Source: Paenibacillus sp. DMB5 (GTDB taxonomy: Bacteria; Bacillota; Bacilli; Paenibacillales; Paenibacillaceae). Taken from it: a stretch of 64,000 bases of DNA. The position numbers were made by a program, and so were the translations under genes. This document shows positions 1 through 7,600 of this stretch, one piece after another. Positions within the stretch are counted from its first letter, which is position 1. The number at the start of each line of letters is the position of its first letter. The notes under the pieces are model-generated. The model worked only from the letters and a program-made list of their open reading frames with translations, was not told the origin of the DNA and searched no databases. Location of the stretch: NCBI RefSeq assembly GCF_001517085.1, contig NZ_LRAC01000163.1, positions 1-64,000 of the forward strand, given 5' to 3'.

Positions 1-11
1 CCGACTCTCCA

Positions 12-320
12 CCAGCCCGGACATACTTTTTACTCGCCAACCGCCATACCACCAACTCGGGCACTCCTTACTCTCCACCAGCCACACTACCAGCCCGGAC
101 ATACTTTTTACTCGCCACCGCCATACCACCAACTCGGGCACTACTTACTCTCCGTCCACCATACCACCAGCCCTGACGTACTCATTACTCGCCATTCACT
201 ATAAGACTAGCCCGACACACATTACTCCCCATCCACTATACATCGGTCTGGACACACTATTTACTATTTACTCTTCACTCCCCCTCCACCTACCGCCAGC
301 CCCTACTCTCCTCCGCCTAA
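12..320. repeat. degenerate 39-bp tandem repeat array
   Basis: About seven to eight diverged copies of a roughly 39-bp, C-rich and purine-poor unit. Unit starts marked by a CCAGCCCGGAC-like core lie near 12, 90, 167 and 207, with intervening copies near 51 and 129 (CCAACTCGGGCAC) and decayed copies near 243 and 296. The first units group into a 77-78 bp higher-order period. Copies become more degenerate to the right. No ORF with a ribosome binding site runs through it. The array reaches the window edge, so its full size is unknown. Confidence 0.7.
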
Positions 321-325
321 CGCAC

Positions 326-503
326 TTTAACTGCACTCCATACAACTAAAATGCCTGTTTTTCTTCAAAAAAGTAAAATAGATGTATTCCGTGCAGCTAA
401 ATTGTGCCAAATCGCCTGAATTAGCCTTTCGCGCCTATTATAACTGTACAAAATACATTTATATGTTGTTAGCTGAACATTTCGTTGGTTATAAGTGTAC
501 AAA
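326..503. repeat. palindromic intergenic repeat-like element
   Basis: An imperfect inverted repeat pairs 326-350 with 379-401 (18 of 23 positions match) around a short T/A-rich loop. A 15-bp direct repeat, TTATAACTGTACAAA at 438-452 and TTATAAGTGTACAAA at 489-503, follows. The ORFs crossing it have no convincing start sites and read as repeat translation. It may be a dispersed intergenic repeat; only this copy lies in the window, so that is inference. No gene was found between 1 and 666. Confidence 0.45.
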
Positions 504-666
504 CTGCAACTATAACTTCCTCCTGCTGAGCTTCTGCGTCCGGGCACTCCCAAGGCCCGGAGGAAAGACCGAATCATCCGTTTTATCCGCATATAGCACT
601 CATTTTCGACCAGCCTCAACCAACACCCTCCAGCCTTTCCCGCACCTGTTCCGGTCAGCCGCTTAT

Positions 667-1431
667 TCACAGCTCATAGCTCCGCCCGTTCAGCAGCAGG
701 GCTGCGGCGCTGCCGGCCAGCAGCATGACCAGCACATTGCTGGCAACCGTCAGCCAGTTGATAGTGTCGTTAATATCTGCCGCCCGGACCCGGGAGACCG
801 GGGTCACACTCAGCAGGTTGGCGTACTGCTTAAAAGAATCTACCGATGACGTGCCGATGCTCCAGTGCCAGCTCCCCTGTACAGCCCCAGCAAATTGGAC
901 AGCCACCACTCCGGCCAGCACGGTCACAATGCAGAGGTGGCTAAGCTGCGGTTTACGGAATCTTTTGCCGGCAGCCAGTGCAAGTCCGATCAGAGCGAGA
1001 CCCGCAGGCAGACTGAGCAGCTTGGACAGCACCAGATAGAGGATGCCGAGTGCAGGACTTGAAGACTGCTCTATCCGCATCTGATACAAGCCGGCCGGAT
1101 TCAGGAACACCTCCAGCAGTGTTGTTGACCACACCGCCATGCTGCCAAGGATGAACACGGCTGATTTTACAGCGAACAAGGAGGAGGTTCTGACCGGCAG
1201 CAGATGATTAACAGGCATAACGCCGGTGAAAAACTCTTTATACAGGTCTGTGTAGATATAGAGCGGAACGAGCAGGCCGATTACCATATTCGCAGTCAGC
1301 GCCAGAAAGGCCAGATCCTGCTGTGTGCTGAACAGAAAATACAGATTGATCAGCATACTCAGACCGGCCAGAGAGCCAAATACCGTCAGGTGCTTTCTGC
1401 ATTCGAGCTTGAATTGATGGACAAGTATCAT
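667..1431 (-). CDS. ABC-2 type transporter permease
   Basis: A 254-residue polytopic membrane protein that should be the permease half of an ABC exporter. After a short basic N-terminus (MILVHQFKLECRKH) there are about six hydrophobic segments, near residues 18-38, 45-62, 90-112, 130-160, 165-185 and 228-247. This is the usual ABC-2 layout. It starts 13 bp downstream of the ATPase stop, so the two genes form an operon. The substrate cannot be read from sequence; related pairs (YtrB/YtrC or BcrA/BcrB type) are linked to envelope stress or peptide-antibiotic export. The permease family is recognised by topology and context, not by a strong motif. Confidence 0.75.
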   Translation of the reverse strand: MILVHQFKLECRKHLTVFGSLAGLSMLINLYFLFSTQQDLAFLALTANMVIGLLVPLYIYTDLYKEFFTGVMPVNHLLPVRTSSLFAVKSAVFILGSMAVWSTTLLEVFLNPAGLYQMRIEQSSSPALGILYLVLSKLLSLPAGLALIGLALAAGKRFRKPQLSHLCIVTVLAGVVAVQFAGAVQGSWHWSIGTSSVDSFKQYANLLSVTPVSRVRAADINDTINWLTVASNVLVMLLAGSAAALLLNGRSYEL

Positions 1432-1444
1432 ATCTTAACTCCCT

Positions 1445-2182
1445 TTACTTCACAATTTGTTTAAAAACATCCTCCAAAGGCATGCCAAACTCTCGCTTGA
1501 TATCCCCCACATTCCCCTGCAGCTGCACCCTGCCCTCATCCACAATGGCAATATCGGTAAACAGCGGCTCTACTCCCTGAATCAGATGCGTGCTGACCAG
1601 GATGGTGCTGTCACCGGTAAAATGGTCGAGGATAATCCGCATGATTTTATCCCGGGTCGTGGGGTCCACTGCAGCAAGCGGCTCATCGAGCACATAGAGC
1701 TTGGCCTCCCTGGCAAAAGCAAGCGAGAGACTCAGCTGCTCCTTCATTCCTTTGGACAGCGACTTCACCTTGTCTTTAACGTTCAGGCCAAGTGACCCGA
1801 TCATTTCACGGGCTTTATCCTCGCGGAAATCAGCAAACGCATGCCCAAAAAAGGAGACACTCTCCTCAACCGTCATCCATGGATAAAGAAATTCATGGTC
1901 CGGCAGATAAGACACGATTTTTTTCGTCTCCACGCCGGGCCTCTTCCCGTCTACGAGCAGAGTGCCCTTGTAATTGCGGAGCAGTGAGACGATCAGCTTC
2001 ATCAGGGTGGTTTTCCCTGCCCCGTTCCTTCCCAGCAGCCCGACAATCCTCCCCCGCTGAATCTTCAGCTCCAGCCCGTTCAGGGCAGCTTTGCGGCCAT
2101 AGCTTTTGCTAAGGCCACTGCATTCCAGTATGTTTTCCGCAGCTATCCTCTTCTTGCCGTCCAGTATGTTCTCCACAGCCAT
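1445..2182 (-). CDS. ABC transporter ATP-binding protein
   Basis: A 245-residue ATPase of the exporter encoded with the downstream permease. Visible motifs are Walker A (GLLGRNGAGKTT), the signature LSKGMKEQLSLSLA, Walker B (LYVLDEPLAAVDP) and the switch histidine in LVSTHL. The start at 2182 is chosen because the ABC domain begins soon after it, an AGGAAGG-like ribosome binding site precedes it, and the longer reading frame to 2446 would cross a terminator at 2395-2427. The start region is odd: a 36-bp tandem duplication spans the start codon, giving an extra 12 residues at the N-terminus. The pair resembles YtrB/BcrA-type exporters (inference). Bases 2183-2394 hold no gene and presumably the promoter. 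Confidence 0.9.
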   Translation of the reverse strand: MAVENILDGKKRIAAENILECSGLSKSYGRKAALNGLELKIQRGRIVGLLGRNGAGKTTLMKLIVSLLRNYKGTLLVDGKRPGVETKKIVSYLPDHEFLYPWMTVEESVSFFGHAFADFREDKAREMIGSLGLNVKDKVKSLSKGMKEQLSLSLAFAREAKLYVLDEPLAAVDPTTRDKIMRIILDHFTGDSTILVSTHLIQGVEPLFTDIAIVDEGRVQLQGNVGDIKREFGMPLEDVFKQIVK

Positions 2183-2196
2183 CCTTTTTCTGCCTT
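2125..2196 (-). repeat. 36-bp in-frame duplication over a start codon
   Basis: Positions 2125-2160 and 2161-2196 are adjacent copies matching at 29 of 36 bases. On the coding strand both contain an AGGAT core. The upstream copy has ATG (the chosen start) where the downstream copy has ATA, and both continue as GCTG.GGA.AACATACTGG. The protein therefore begins MAVENIL and repeats as IAAENIL. Confidence 0.85.
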
Positions 2197-2394
2197 CCTT
2201 TCTGTTTGAGCCTGCACCAAGCTTCATCAGCTTCTGACCGTTAGACCAGCCTTTTCCATAAAGCCCCTGCACCGTCACCGAATATACACATTTGCCGGTT
2301 ACCCTGCTCATCGTTAGATTCAGTAACACCCGCACTTCCAGTTCCCACGAACGCACACTGTTCTTCTCTTCCGGCCCTCTCTTCTCCCGGACAG

Positions 2395-2427
2395 AAAAAA
2401 GCAAGCCCCATCCCGGATGGAGCTTGC
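2395..2427 (-). terminator. Rho-independent terminator of the aminotransferase gene
   Basis: On the minus strand GCAAGCTCCATC pairs with GATGGGGCTTGC around a CGG loop, followed by six T. It lies about 80 bp downstream of the aminotransferase stop. Confidence 0.8.
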
Positions 2428-2508
2428 ATGTCTGCTGCATATTCACAATTCATATTCTGGGGTCACGGTATTACCGCTTCCTTCACTTTACCGTCCATCC
2501 CAGCCCCC

Positions 2509-3729
2509 CTAGCTACGGGCCGTAAACTCAGTCACAGCCTCGCTCATCAGGTTCATGCCGAGCAGCAGCTCATCCCGGCCGGGATGACTGAAGTTTAGGC
2601 GGATGCGGTTACCGCCACCGTTTACGCTGCAGAGCTGGCCGGGAAGAAAAGCGACCCCTTTGGCCAGTGCTGCCTTCAGCAGCAGCATCGCGTCCAGCCC
2701 CTCCGGGAGCGAGACCCACAGAAACATGCCGCCTTCCGGCAGTTCATATTCACTGTTCTTCCAGGCCGGACGCTTCAGCAGCTCAGTCATCAGCTTCAGC
2801 CGGGTACTGTATTCCCGGTTCAGGACAGCAATATGCTCCCGAAGATTAAAAGCCGTTACATCCAGCAGATAATGCAGCAGCCGCTGATTCAGCGAGCTGG
2901 ACTGCCAGTCCGCCATCTGCTTCGCGGCAGCCATCATGGAGATCAGCTCACGGCTGCCTGCCGCCCAGCCCGTCCGCAGGGCGGGCGCGACTGTCTTGCT
3001 GAACGAACCTATGTAGAGTACGTGCCCGCCTTTGCTGACATTCTCCAGCGCGTAAAGCGATGGGTAATTAGCAACCGGAGATGCGCCGCCCGCACGCTTG
3101 AAATGGAGATCCCCATAGGAATCATCTTCGACGATAAGCAGGTTATGAGCAGTACACAGCTCAAGCACCTCCTTGCGCCGCTCCAGGCTCCAAAGAATAC
3201 CGCTCGGATTGGTATAGCTTGGCGTTGCAAACAGCATCTTGGGACGGTGCTGATGAATCTGGGCGCGCAAATGATCCGGGAGCAGTCCGTTGCGGTCTCC
3301 CTGGACAGGAATAATAACCGCCCCCTGCATCCGGAGCGCCTGCAAGATCCCCGGAGAAGTCGGATTCTCAACCAGCACCCGGTCGCCTGGATCAATATAG
3401 ACCCGGGACAGCAGATCGATGGCTTGTTGACTTCCCGTTGTCAGAAGAACTCCGCCTTCCGCAGTGTTCACTCCTTTTCCCTTCAGCCAGTCACCGGTCA
3501 GCCACTCACGCAGCGGCGCATAGCCCTCGGGATCACCATACTGCAGTGCGCCCGCATCAGCCGTGATTACTGTCGAAGCTGCTTCTGCAAGCAGTGATAA
3601 CGGGAACAATTCTTCTGCCGGCAGCTCTTCTGCCAGAGAGATTAACGTACCGCGCCGCGTCTGGGTACGGATGCTGAGCTGCGGTGAAGAAACCAGCGTA
3701 TGCGCACGGGCAGAAAACTCATACTTCAT
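2509..3729 (-). CDS. PLP-dependent aminotransferase, class I fold
   Basis: A 406-residue fold-type I PLP enzyme. The PLP lysine is seen in GSFSKTVAPALRTGW, the phosphate-cradle motif in TTGSQQAIDLLSRV, and the aspartate that contacts the pyridine nitrogen in VEDDSYGDLHF. It resembles the LysN/2-aminoadipate and MocR-type aminotransferase group but lacks an N-terminal GntR DNA-binding domain, so it is more likely an enzyme than a regulator. Its substrate is unknown. It appears to be a single gene: a terminator follows it, and the regulator upstream starts after a 66-bp gap. Confidence 0.85.
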   Translation of the reverse strand: MKYEFSARAHTLVSSPQLSIRTQTRRGTLISLAEELPAEELFPLSLLAEAASTVITADAGALQYGDPEGYAPLREWLTGDWLKGKGVNTAEGGVLLTTGSQQAIDLLSRVYIDPGDRVLVENPTSPGILQALRMQGAVIIPVQGDRNGLLPDHLRAQIHQHRPKMLFATPSYTNPSGILWSLERRKEVLELCTAHNLLIVEDDSYGDLHFKRAGGASPVANYPSLYALENVSKGGHVLYIGSFSKTVAPALRTGWAAGSRELISMMAAAKQMADWQSSSLNQRLLHYLLDVTAFNLREHIAVLNREYSTRLKLMTELLKRPAWKNSEYELPEGGMFLWVSLPEGLDAMLLLKAALAKGVAFLPGQLCSVNGGGNRIRLNFSHPGRDELLLGMNLMSEAVTEFTARS

Positions 3730-3795
3730 ATTGTTCCCCCTTCCCTGGTACCAAGAATATTCCAGCCTGGCCGGTAATATGTCGGCAATGCCGGC

Positions 3796-4452
3796 TTACG
3801 CGTAGATTTGCTTGTTCTGCCTTGAGAAAAGCGCGAATTTTTCAATAGCCTGGGCTCTCGTCGATACATCCAGCTTCACATAAATCTTTCGCAGATAATT
3901 GTCAATGGAACGGCGGCTCACTTCAATTTCAAGGGCAATTTTATCGTAAGTGATTCCCTGCACAATCCTCTCCATGATAAACATCTCTGTTGACGTCAGC
4001 TGCATTACACTGTCCAGCCCGCGCGAGGAGGTTACCGGCCGGTATCCCTTTTGTATCCAGGTCAGCGGAACTGACAAAAAGCCTTCCCGCAGGCCGCCGA
4101 TCATCAAGAGGAGCTGCCGGGATGATGCCCCCTTGGACAGCACTCCGCTGGCCCCCAGCTCAAGCAGCGGCTGAAACAGTTCACTGTCTTCTTCCTCGGT
4201 CATAATAATAAAATGTGCTTCCTCGCAGCTGCTCTTCAGCTCCGGCAGCACATTCTCCACATTGCCTTCCGGCATCTGATAATCCGCAAGAACCAGATCC
4301 GGCTGAAGCTCCTTCACACTGTACAGGCCTTCACTCCAGCTGTTATGCATGGCCAGAACAGTAAGCTCCCCTCCTTCCTCCAAAATCAGTTTAGTTCCCA
4401 GCATACTTGTGGGATGACATCCCACGATGACCACCCGCCAAACCTTCATCAT
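3796..4452 (-). CDS. LuxR/NarL-type response regulator with atypical receiver
   Basis: A 218-residue protein with an N-terminal receiver and a C-terminal LuxR-type helix-turn-helix (LTSTEMFIMERIVQGITYDKIALEI, then SRRSIDNYLRKIYVKLDV). The layout resembles ComA/DegU regulators. The receiver keeps the phospho-acceptor Asp (LADYQMP), the Thr (IIMTEE) and the Lys (LSKGAS). The Mg-binding acidic pair near the N-terminus is replaced by Gly-Cys (IVGCHP). Phosphorylation may be lost or altered (inference). The start at 4452 has AGGAGGT 11 bp upstream; a second ATG at 4449 is possible. No histidine kinase is adjacent, so it is an orphan here. Confidence 0.85.
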   Translation of the reverse strand: MMKVWRVVIVGCHPTSMLGTKLILEEGGELTVLAMHNSWSEGLYSVKELQPDLVLADYQMPEGNVENVLPELKSSCEEAHFIIMTEEEDSELFQPLLELGASGVLSKGASSRQLLLMIGGLREGFLSVPLTWIQKGYRPVTSSRGLDSVMQLTSTEMFIMERIVQGITYDKIALEIEVSRRSIDNYLRKIYVKLDVSTRAQAIEKFALFSRQNKQIYA

Positions 4453-4675
4453 TAATCCCCCAGACCTCCTGCTGTCTATATATTTACCCCGAGTGGAAAG
4501 CGCTCTAAGCGTGTTTTGCTGATACGCAAGCAAGGATGGTTGACGATATATGTATAGTTCTTCCTTCTTTTTCCTTGAATACGCCCCTCAGATATTCCAA
4601 TCTATAGAAATTGTATCGCAGTACTTTAATAGGATGCAATTACTTTTTCTCCTTTGCATTTAGCCTCTTTCACTT

Positions 4676-4704
4676 TTGCGAAACTTGTAAAAGTCTGATA
4701 GAAT
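4676..4704 (+). promoter_or_regulatory. sigma-A type promoter
   Basis: TTGCGA (4676-4681), a 17-bp spacer and TAGAAT (4699-4704). It lies 36 bp before the start of the coiled-coil membrane protein gene. Confidence 0.7.
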
Positions 4705-4740
4705 GAGGACTTGAAAAAAAGAGCTTGAGGTGATGTTGAA

Positions 4741-5148
4741 ATGCAACCGCTAGCGGAATCGACCCCTGTACACTCACGGCGCACTGCAGTGAGAAAAGGC
4801 CCTTCCGTAAAATGGTTTTTACTGTTCTGGATTGTGATGATTGGAGTAGGTGCATATGCCGTCTACAGCTACACCAACCATCTGAAGCAGCAGGTGCTGG
4901 CTGAGCTCGGCAATCAGAGCCGGCAGCAGCTTACCGTTTTGCAAACCGATTACGAGGCGCGGATCGCCGTCCTCTCCGAAGAAGTGAAGGAGCTGCAGAG
5001 CACAGTGCAGACCTTTAATGAACTGTTGACGTTTACCAAAGATAACGCAAGCAATAAGACCGACAACAGCAATAAGCTATACACCCAGCTAAGCGAGGTC
5101 AAGAAGCAGCTGGATGCGCTCAAGAAAGAGATGGATCTGTTAAAATGA
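4741..5148 (+). CDS. small membrane-anchored coiled-coil protein
   Basis: 135 residues: a short basic cytoplasmic N-terminus, one membrane helix near residues 28-46, then an extracellular region rich in Gln, Leu, Glu and Lys with heptad-like spacing (residues about 48-135), consistent with a coiled coil. No known family is recognised. It has a good promoter at 4676-4704 and a GAGG-type ribosome binding site. Its stop overlaps the start of the glycosidase gene (ATGA), so the two are probably translationally coupled. Inference: it could help place or scaffold the partner enzyme at the cell surface. Confidence 0.75.
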   Translation: MQPLAESTPVHSRRTAVRKGPSVKWFLLFWIVMIGVGAYAVYSYTNHLKQQVLAELGNQSRQQLTVLQTDYEARIAVLSEEVKELQSTVQTFNELLTFTKDNASNKTDNSNKLYTQLSEVKKQLDALKKEMDLLK

Positions 5149-6212
5149 TGACCCCTGTTAAAAGAGTCAACCGTTTCTTCATGCTTCTGACGGCGCCTTT
5201 CATCGGACTCCTGATTGCCCTGTGGGCATATCAGCCCAAGCTGACACTGGATCTGGATACGAGCCAGTTTGCTGCCGCTCCCGGACCGCTTGAACAGACG
5301 GCTCAGCTGAAGCAGGATTTGCTGCAGGCCCAGAATGCCGCATCCCACACTATTGATGCGATAGGGGCTACTGCCACACTGTATAACCGGACCACGAATG
5401 CGATGAATTCGCTGGTCACCACAGCTGCAGCACAGGTATCCCGCCCGGAGCTGATCTATAACAGACGGATCACGGCAAGGCTCGGCGTCCCCGCGGATGT
5501 CATCAGCAGTGACCGGATTACCATTGAATTATACCGGCTGAACCCCGGCAACTATAAAGCATATGCCTTAAAAATCAGGCTGAAGGATGCTGCAGCGATG
5601 AAAATGAGCCTGGCCGGCGACGGCACCGGCCAAGCAGAAACAACCATGCAGGCCGTAAACCGTTATGGTGCGGTTGCCGGCATCAACGCCGGCGGCTTTG
5701 CCGACCAGAACGGCAAGCGGTATCCATTATCCACGACCATTGCGAACGGCAGCTATCTGTACGGCTTTGAACCAACTTATAAGGATCTCAGCTTCGTCGG
5801 CCTCAGCAAAGCCGGCAAGCTGATCGGCGGCAAATTCAGCAGCAAAACACAGCTTGACCAGCTTGAACCGGCTTTTGGCGCAACCTTTGTGCCTGTACTG
5901 ATCAAGAATGGCATGCTGCAGCCCATTCCTTTGAAATGGCAGATAAGTCCCAAGCGTGCCCCGCGTACCATAATCGGCAAATATAAAGATGATCAGCTGC
6001 TTGTGCTGGTTGCCGATGGTTATAACGAGAGCGGCAATTCCGGGGCAACTCTGATGGAATTACAGAGCAAGCTGTGGCGCATGGGTGTAGTCGATGCCTA
6101 TAATCTGGACGGGGGAGGCTCATCCTCACTGATATTCCGGGGCAAAGTCATCAACAAGCCGTCTGATGGAGTTCTCCGGCAGGTGCCGACCAATTTCCTG
6201 TTTTTCAAGTAG
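5145..6212 (+). CDS. phosphodiester glycosidase family protein (NAGPA-like)
   Basis: 355 residues with an N-terminal membrane anchor or signal (FFMLLTAPFIGLLIALWAY) and a C-terminal domain of the phosphodiester glycosidase family (formerly DUF2233, related to the mammalian uncovering enzyme). Family-like stretches are VAGINAGGFAD, ATFVPVLIKNG, APRTIIGK, LLVLVADGY and YNLDGGGSSSLIF. Known members cleave sugar-phosphodiester bonds, often in exopolysaccharide or wall polymers. The site of action is likely outside the membrane. It overlaps the upstream coiled-coil gene by 4 bp. The substrate is not known. Confidence 0.85.
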   Translation: MMTPVKRVNRFFMLLTAPFIGLLIALWAYQPKLTLDLDTSQFAAAPGPLEQTAQLKQDLLQAQNAASHTIDAIGATATLYNRTTNAMNSLVTTAAAQVSRPELIYNRRITARLGVPADVISSDRITIELYRLNPGNYKAYALKIRLKDAAAMKMSLAGDGTGQAETTMQAVNRYGAVAGINAGGFADQNGKRYPLSTTIANGSYLYGFEPTYKDLSFVGLSKAGKLIGGKFSSKTQLDQLEPAFGATFVPVLIKNGMLQPIPLKWQISPKRAPRTIIGKYKDDQLLVLVADGYNESGNSGATLMELQSKLWRMGVVDAYNLDGGGSSSLIFRGKVINKPSDGVLRQVPTNFLFFK

Positions 6213-6350
6213 CATCTTTTCTAATACAAGCTTCCGTCCATTTAATACGATATCCTGTCAATGTCTTTTCTCACTTTCCCGCTTTTAATTTAAGGCCGCA
6301 GCAGGTTATAATGAAGGTAACGTTTACAATCCTTTACGGAGGTGTCCAGC

Positions 6351-6455
6351 ATGTCGTTCTCCTTAACCTTTTGGATTGTCACCCTCGTACTCCTGCTGTT
6401 TCTGACCGGTATACTAACCGCTGCTTACAACGACGATAAGACCAAAGGTTTGTAG
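6351..6455 (+). CDS. 34-residue hydrophobic small protein
   Basis: A short ORF with a strong GGAGGTG ribosome binding site about 5 bp upstream and a TATAAT at 6307-6312 as a likely -10. The -35 is weak. The product begins MSFSLTFWIVTLVLLLFL and ends in a charged tail (YNDDKTKGL), so it is a single membrane helix with a short hydrophilic C-terminus. A clean terminator follows at 6498-6530, making a compact stand-alone transcription unit. The family is not recognised and the function is unknown. Confidence 0.65.
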   Translation: MSFSLTFWIVTLVLLLFLTGILTAAYNDDKTKGL

Positions 6456-6497
6456 TCGACCGCCGTGTCCCTTACGGTACACGCTGCTTCAAATCCG

Positions 6498-6530
6498 AAA
6501 AAACGCCGCACAGTGTGCGGCGTTTTTTTT
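6498..6530 (+). terminator. Rho-independent terminator
   Basis: AACGCCGCAC and GTGCGGCGTT form a perfect stem around AGT, with A and T runs on both sides. It ends the small membrane protein unit and may also serve the minus-strand AbrB-like gene. Confidence 0.85.
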
Positions 6531-6615
6531 CAGTGTTGGCCCGCTGTGGATCCGCAGTACCAGAACTATGTAGGAATGTTACTTGCCGCCTTCTCCGGGA
6601 GAAAAGGGACAGGAC

Positions 6616-6870
6616 TTAAGCATGTCTCGGCAATTGGGTCATTTCTGAAAGACATTCTGCACAGATGTAACGTTCTTTATACTCGCTTACGCCTTCCATG
6701 GATCCGCAGAACACACATTTAGGACGGTAGCGCTCCAAAATGATGTGGTCTCCCTGCACAAGAATTTCTACTGGGTCTCCTTCATTCATTTGGTACCTTT
6801 TACGCAGAGACTTAGGCAGAACAATTCTACCCAGCTGATCTACTTTACGAACTACGCCAGCAGGTTTCAT
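6616..6870 (-). CDS. AbrB/MazE-fold transcriptional regulator with Cys motif
   Basis: 84 residues. The N-terminal half is a clear AbrB swapped-hairpin domain (GVVRKVDQLGRIVLPKSLRK, then GDPVEILVQGDHIIL), as in the transition-state regulators AbrB, Abh and SpoVT. The C-terminal part carries C52, C55, C70 and C73 in two CxxC pairs (CVFCG and CAEC), which suggests a zinc knuckle in place of AbrB's multimerisation tail (inference). It is monocistronic, with its start at 6870 and an AGGAG-type site in CAGGAGAGGTG. It probably regulates stationary-phase or sporulation genes, but targets are unknown. Confidence 0.85.
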   Translation of the reverse strand: MKPAGVVRKVDQLGRIVLPKSLRKRYQMNEGDPVEILVQGDHIILERYRPKCVFCGSMEGVSEYKERYICAECLSEMTQLPRHA

Positions 6871-6995
6871 ATCTTACGTACACCTCTCCTGTTCAACTAT
6901 TAATTAGTAGTTACTACTTTTTTCGGCAGTATTCTTCTATTTCGTTATTCATATTGTCGAATCCTGCTGAAAAAAACAAAAAATCATGTCTACTT

Positions 6996-7460
6996 TTAAA
7001 AAAGTTCCGGAAAGTCCAGCTGACGCAGTGCTTCATAGACAATAATCGCTGCCGAATTGGATAAATTCAGCGATCTGACCGCCTGGCCCATCGGCATACG
7101 CATCGCTGTTTCCTTCCCTGCTTCCAGTATCTCTGGCGGCAGCCCTTTGGTTTCTTTGCCGAAAACAAAGAAATCACCGTCCCGGAAGGCAAAGTCTGTA
7201 TACCGCTTTTCTGCCTTGGTCGTAGCGTAGAAAAAACGTCCTTCCCTGTATTTCTCCAGGACCTCGGCAAACGAATCATGATATTCAATAGTGACAGCAT
7301 GCCAGTAATCCAGCCCCGCCCGCTTCAGCGTTGCATCATCGGTCCGGAAGCCCAGCGGCCGGACCAGATGAAGATGGGTGCCGGTAGCCGCACAGGTACG
7401 GGCAATATTGCCGGTGTTCGCCGGTATTTCCGGTTCAACCAGCACAATGTGTAATGCCAT
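6996..7460 (-). CDS. trmL: tRNA (cytidine(34)-2'-O)-methyltransferase
   Basis: 154 residues of the SPOUT superfamily. It 2'-O-methylates the wobble cytidine or uridine of tRNA-Leu isoacceptors in related bacteria. Diagnostic stretches are LVEPEIPANTGNIARTCAATG at the N-terminus and, in the C-terminal trefoil knot, FVFGKETKGLP, RMPMGQAVRSLNLSNSAAI and YEALRQ. The length fits the family. The start at 7460 is chosen because homologues begin near MALHIVLVEPEIP and an AGAGGAAG site lies upstream; the 18 extra codons of the longer frame look non-coding. Confidence 0.95.
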   Translation of the reverse strand: MALHIVLVEPEIPANTGNIARTCAATGTHLHLVRPLGFRTDDATLKRAGLDYWHAVTIEYHDSFAEVLEKYREGRFFYATTKAEKRYTDFAFRDGDFFVFGKETKGLPPEILEAGKETAMRMPMGQAVRSLNLSNSAAIIVYEALRQLDFPELF

Positions 7461-7558
7461 TAGTGTAAACTTCCTCTCTGTAGGCTTCAATAGCCCTGTG
7501 TTGTAAGTAAACATACAGCTCTAGGATGACAGACGGACCGGTTCAATAGCAAGCAGAA

Positions 7559-7585
7559 GACCTTCCGCCTGAGCAGCGGAAGGTC
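7559..7585 (-). terminator. terminator-like hairpin after serC
   Basis: GACCTTCCGC pairs perfectly with GCGGAAGGTC across a 7-base loop. The T tract on the minus strand is weak (TTCTGCTT). It lies 16 bp beyond the serC stop. Confidence 0.55.
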
Positions 7586-7600
7586 CGGAAATTTGAATCA

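Noticed and set aside
1..320. CRISPR array
   Set aside because: Repeats are degenerate and contiguous, without unique spacers of constant length, and no cas genes are nearby.
365..849. ORFs on both strands (365-670 minus, 382-849 plus)
   Set aside because: They run through the repeat-like element or antisense to the permease, have no convincing ribosome binding site, and show low-complexity translation.
2183..2446. N-terminal extension of the ABC ATPase
   Set aside because: It would cross the aminotransferase terminator and adds 88 residues unrelated to the ABC fold; the start at 2182 is better supported.
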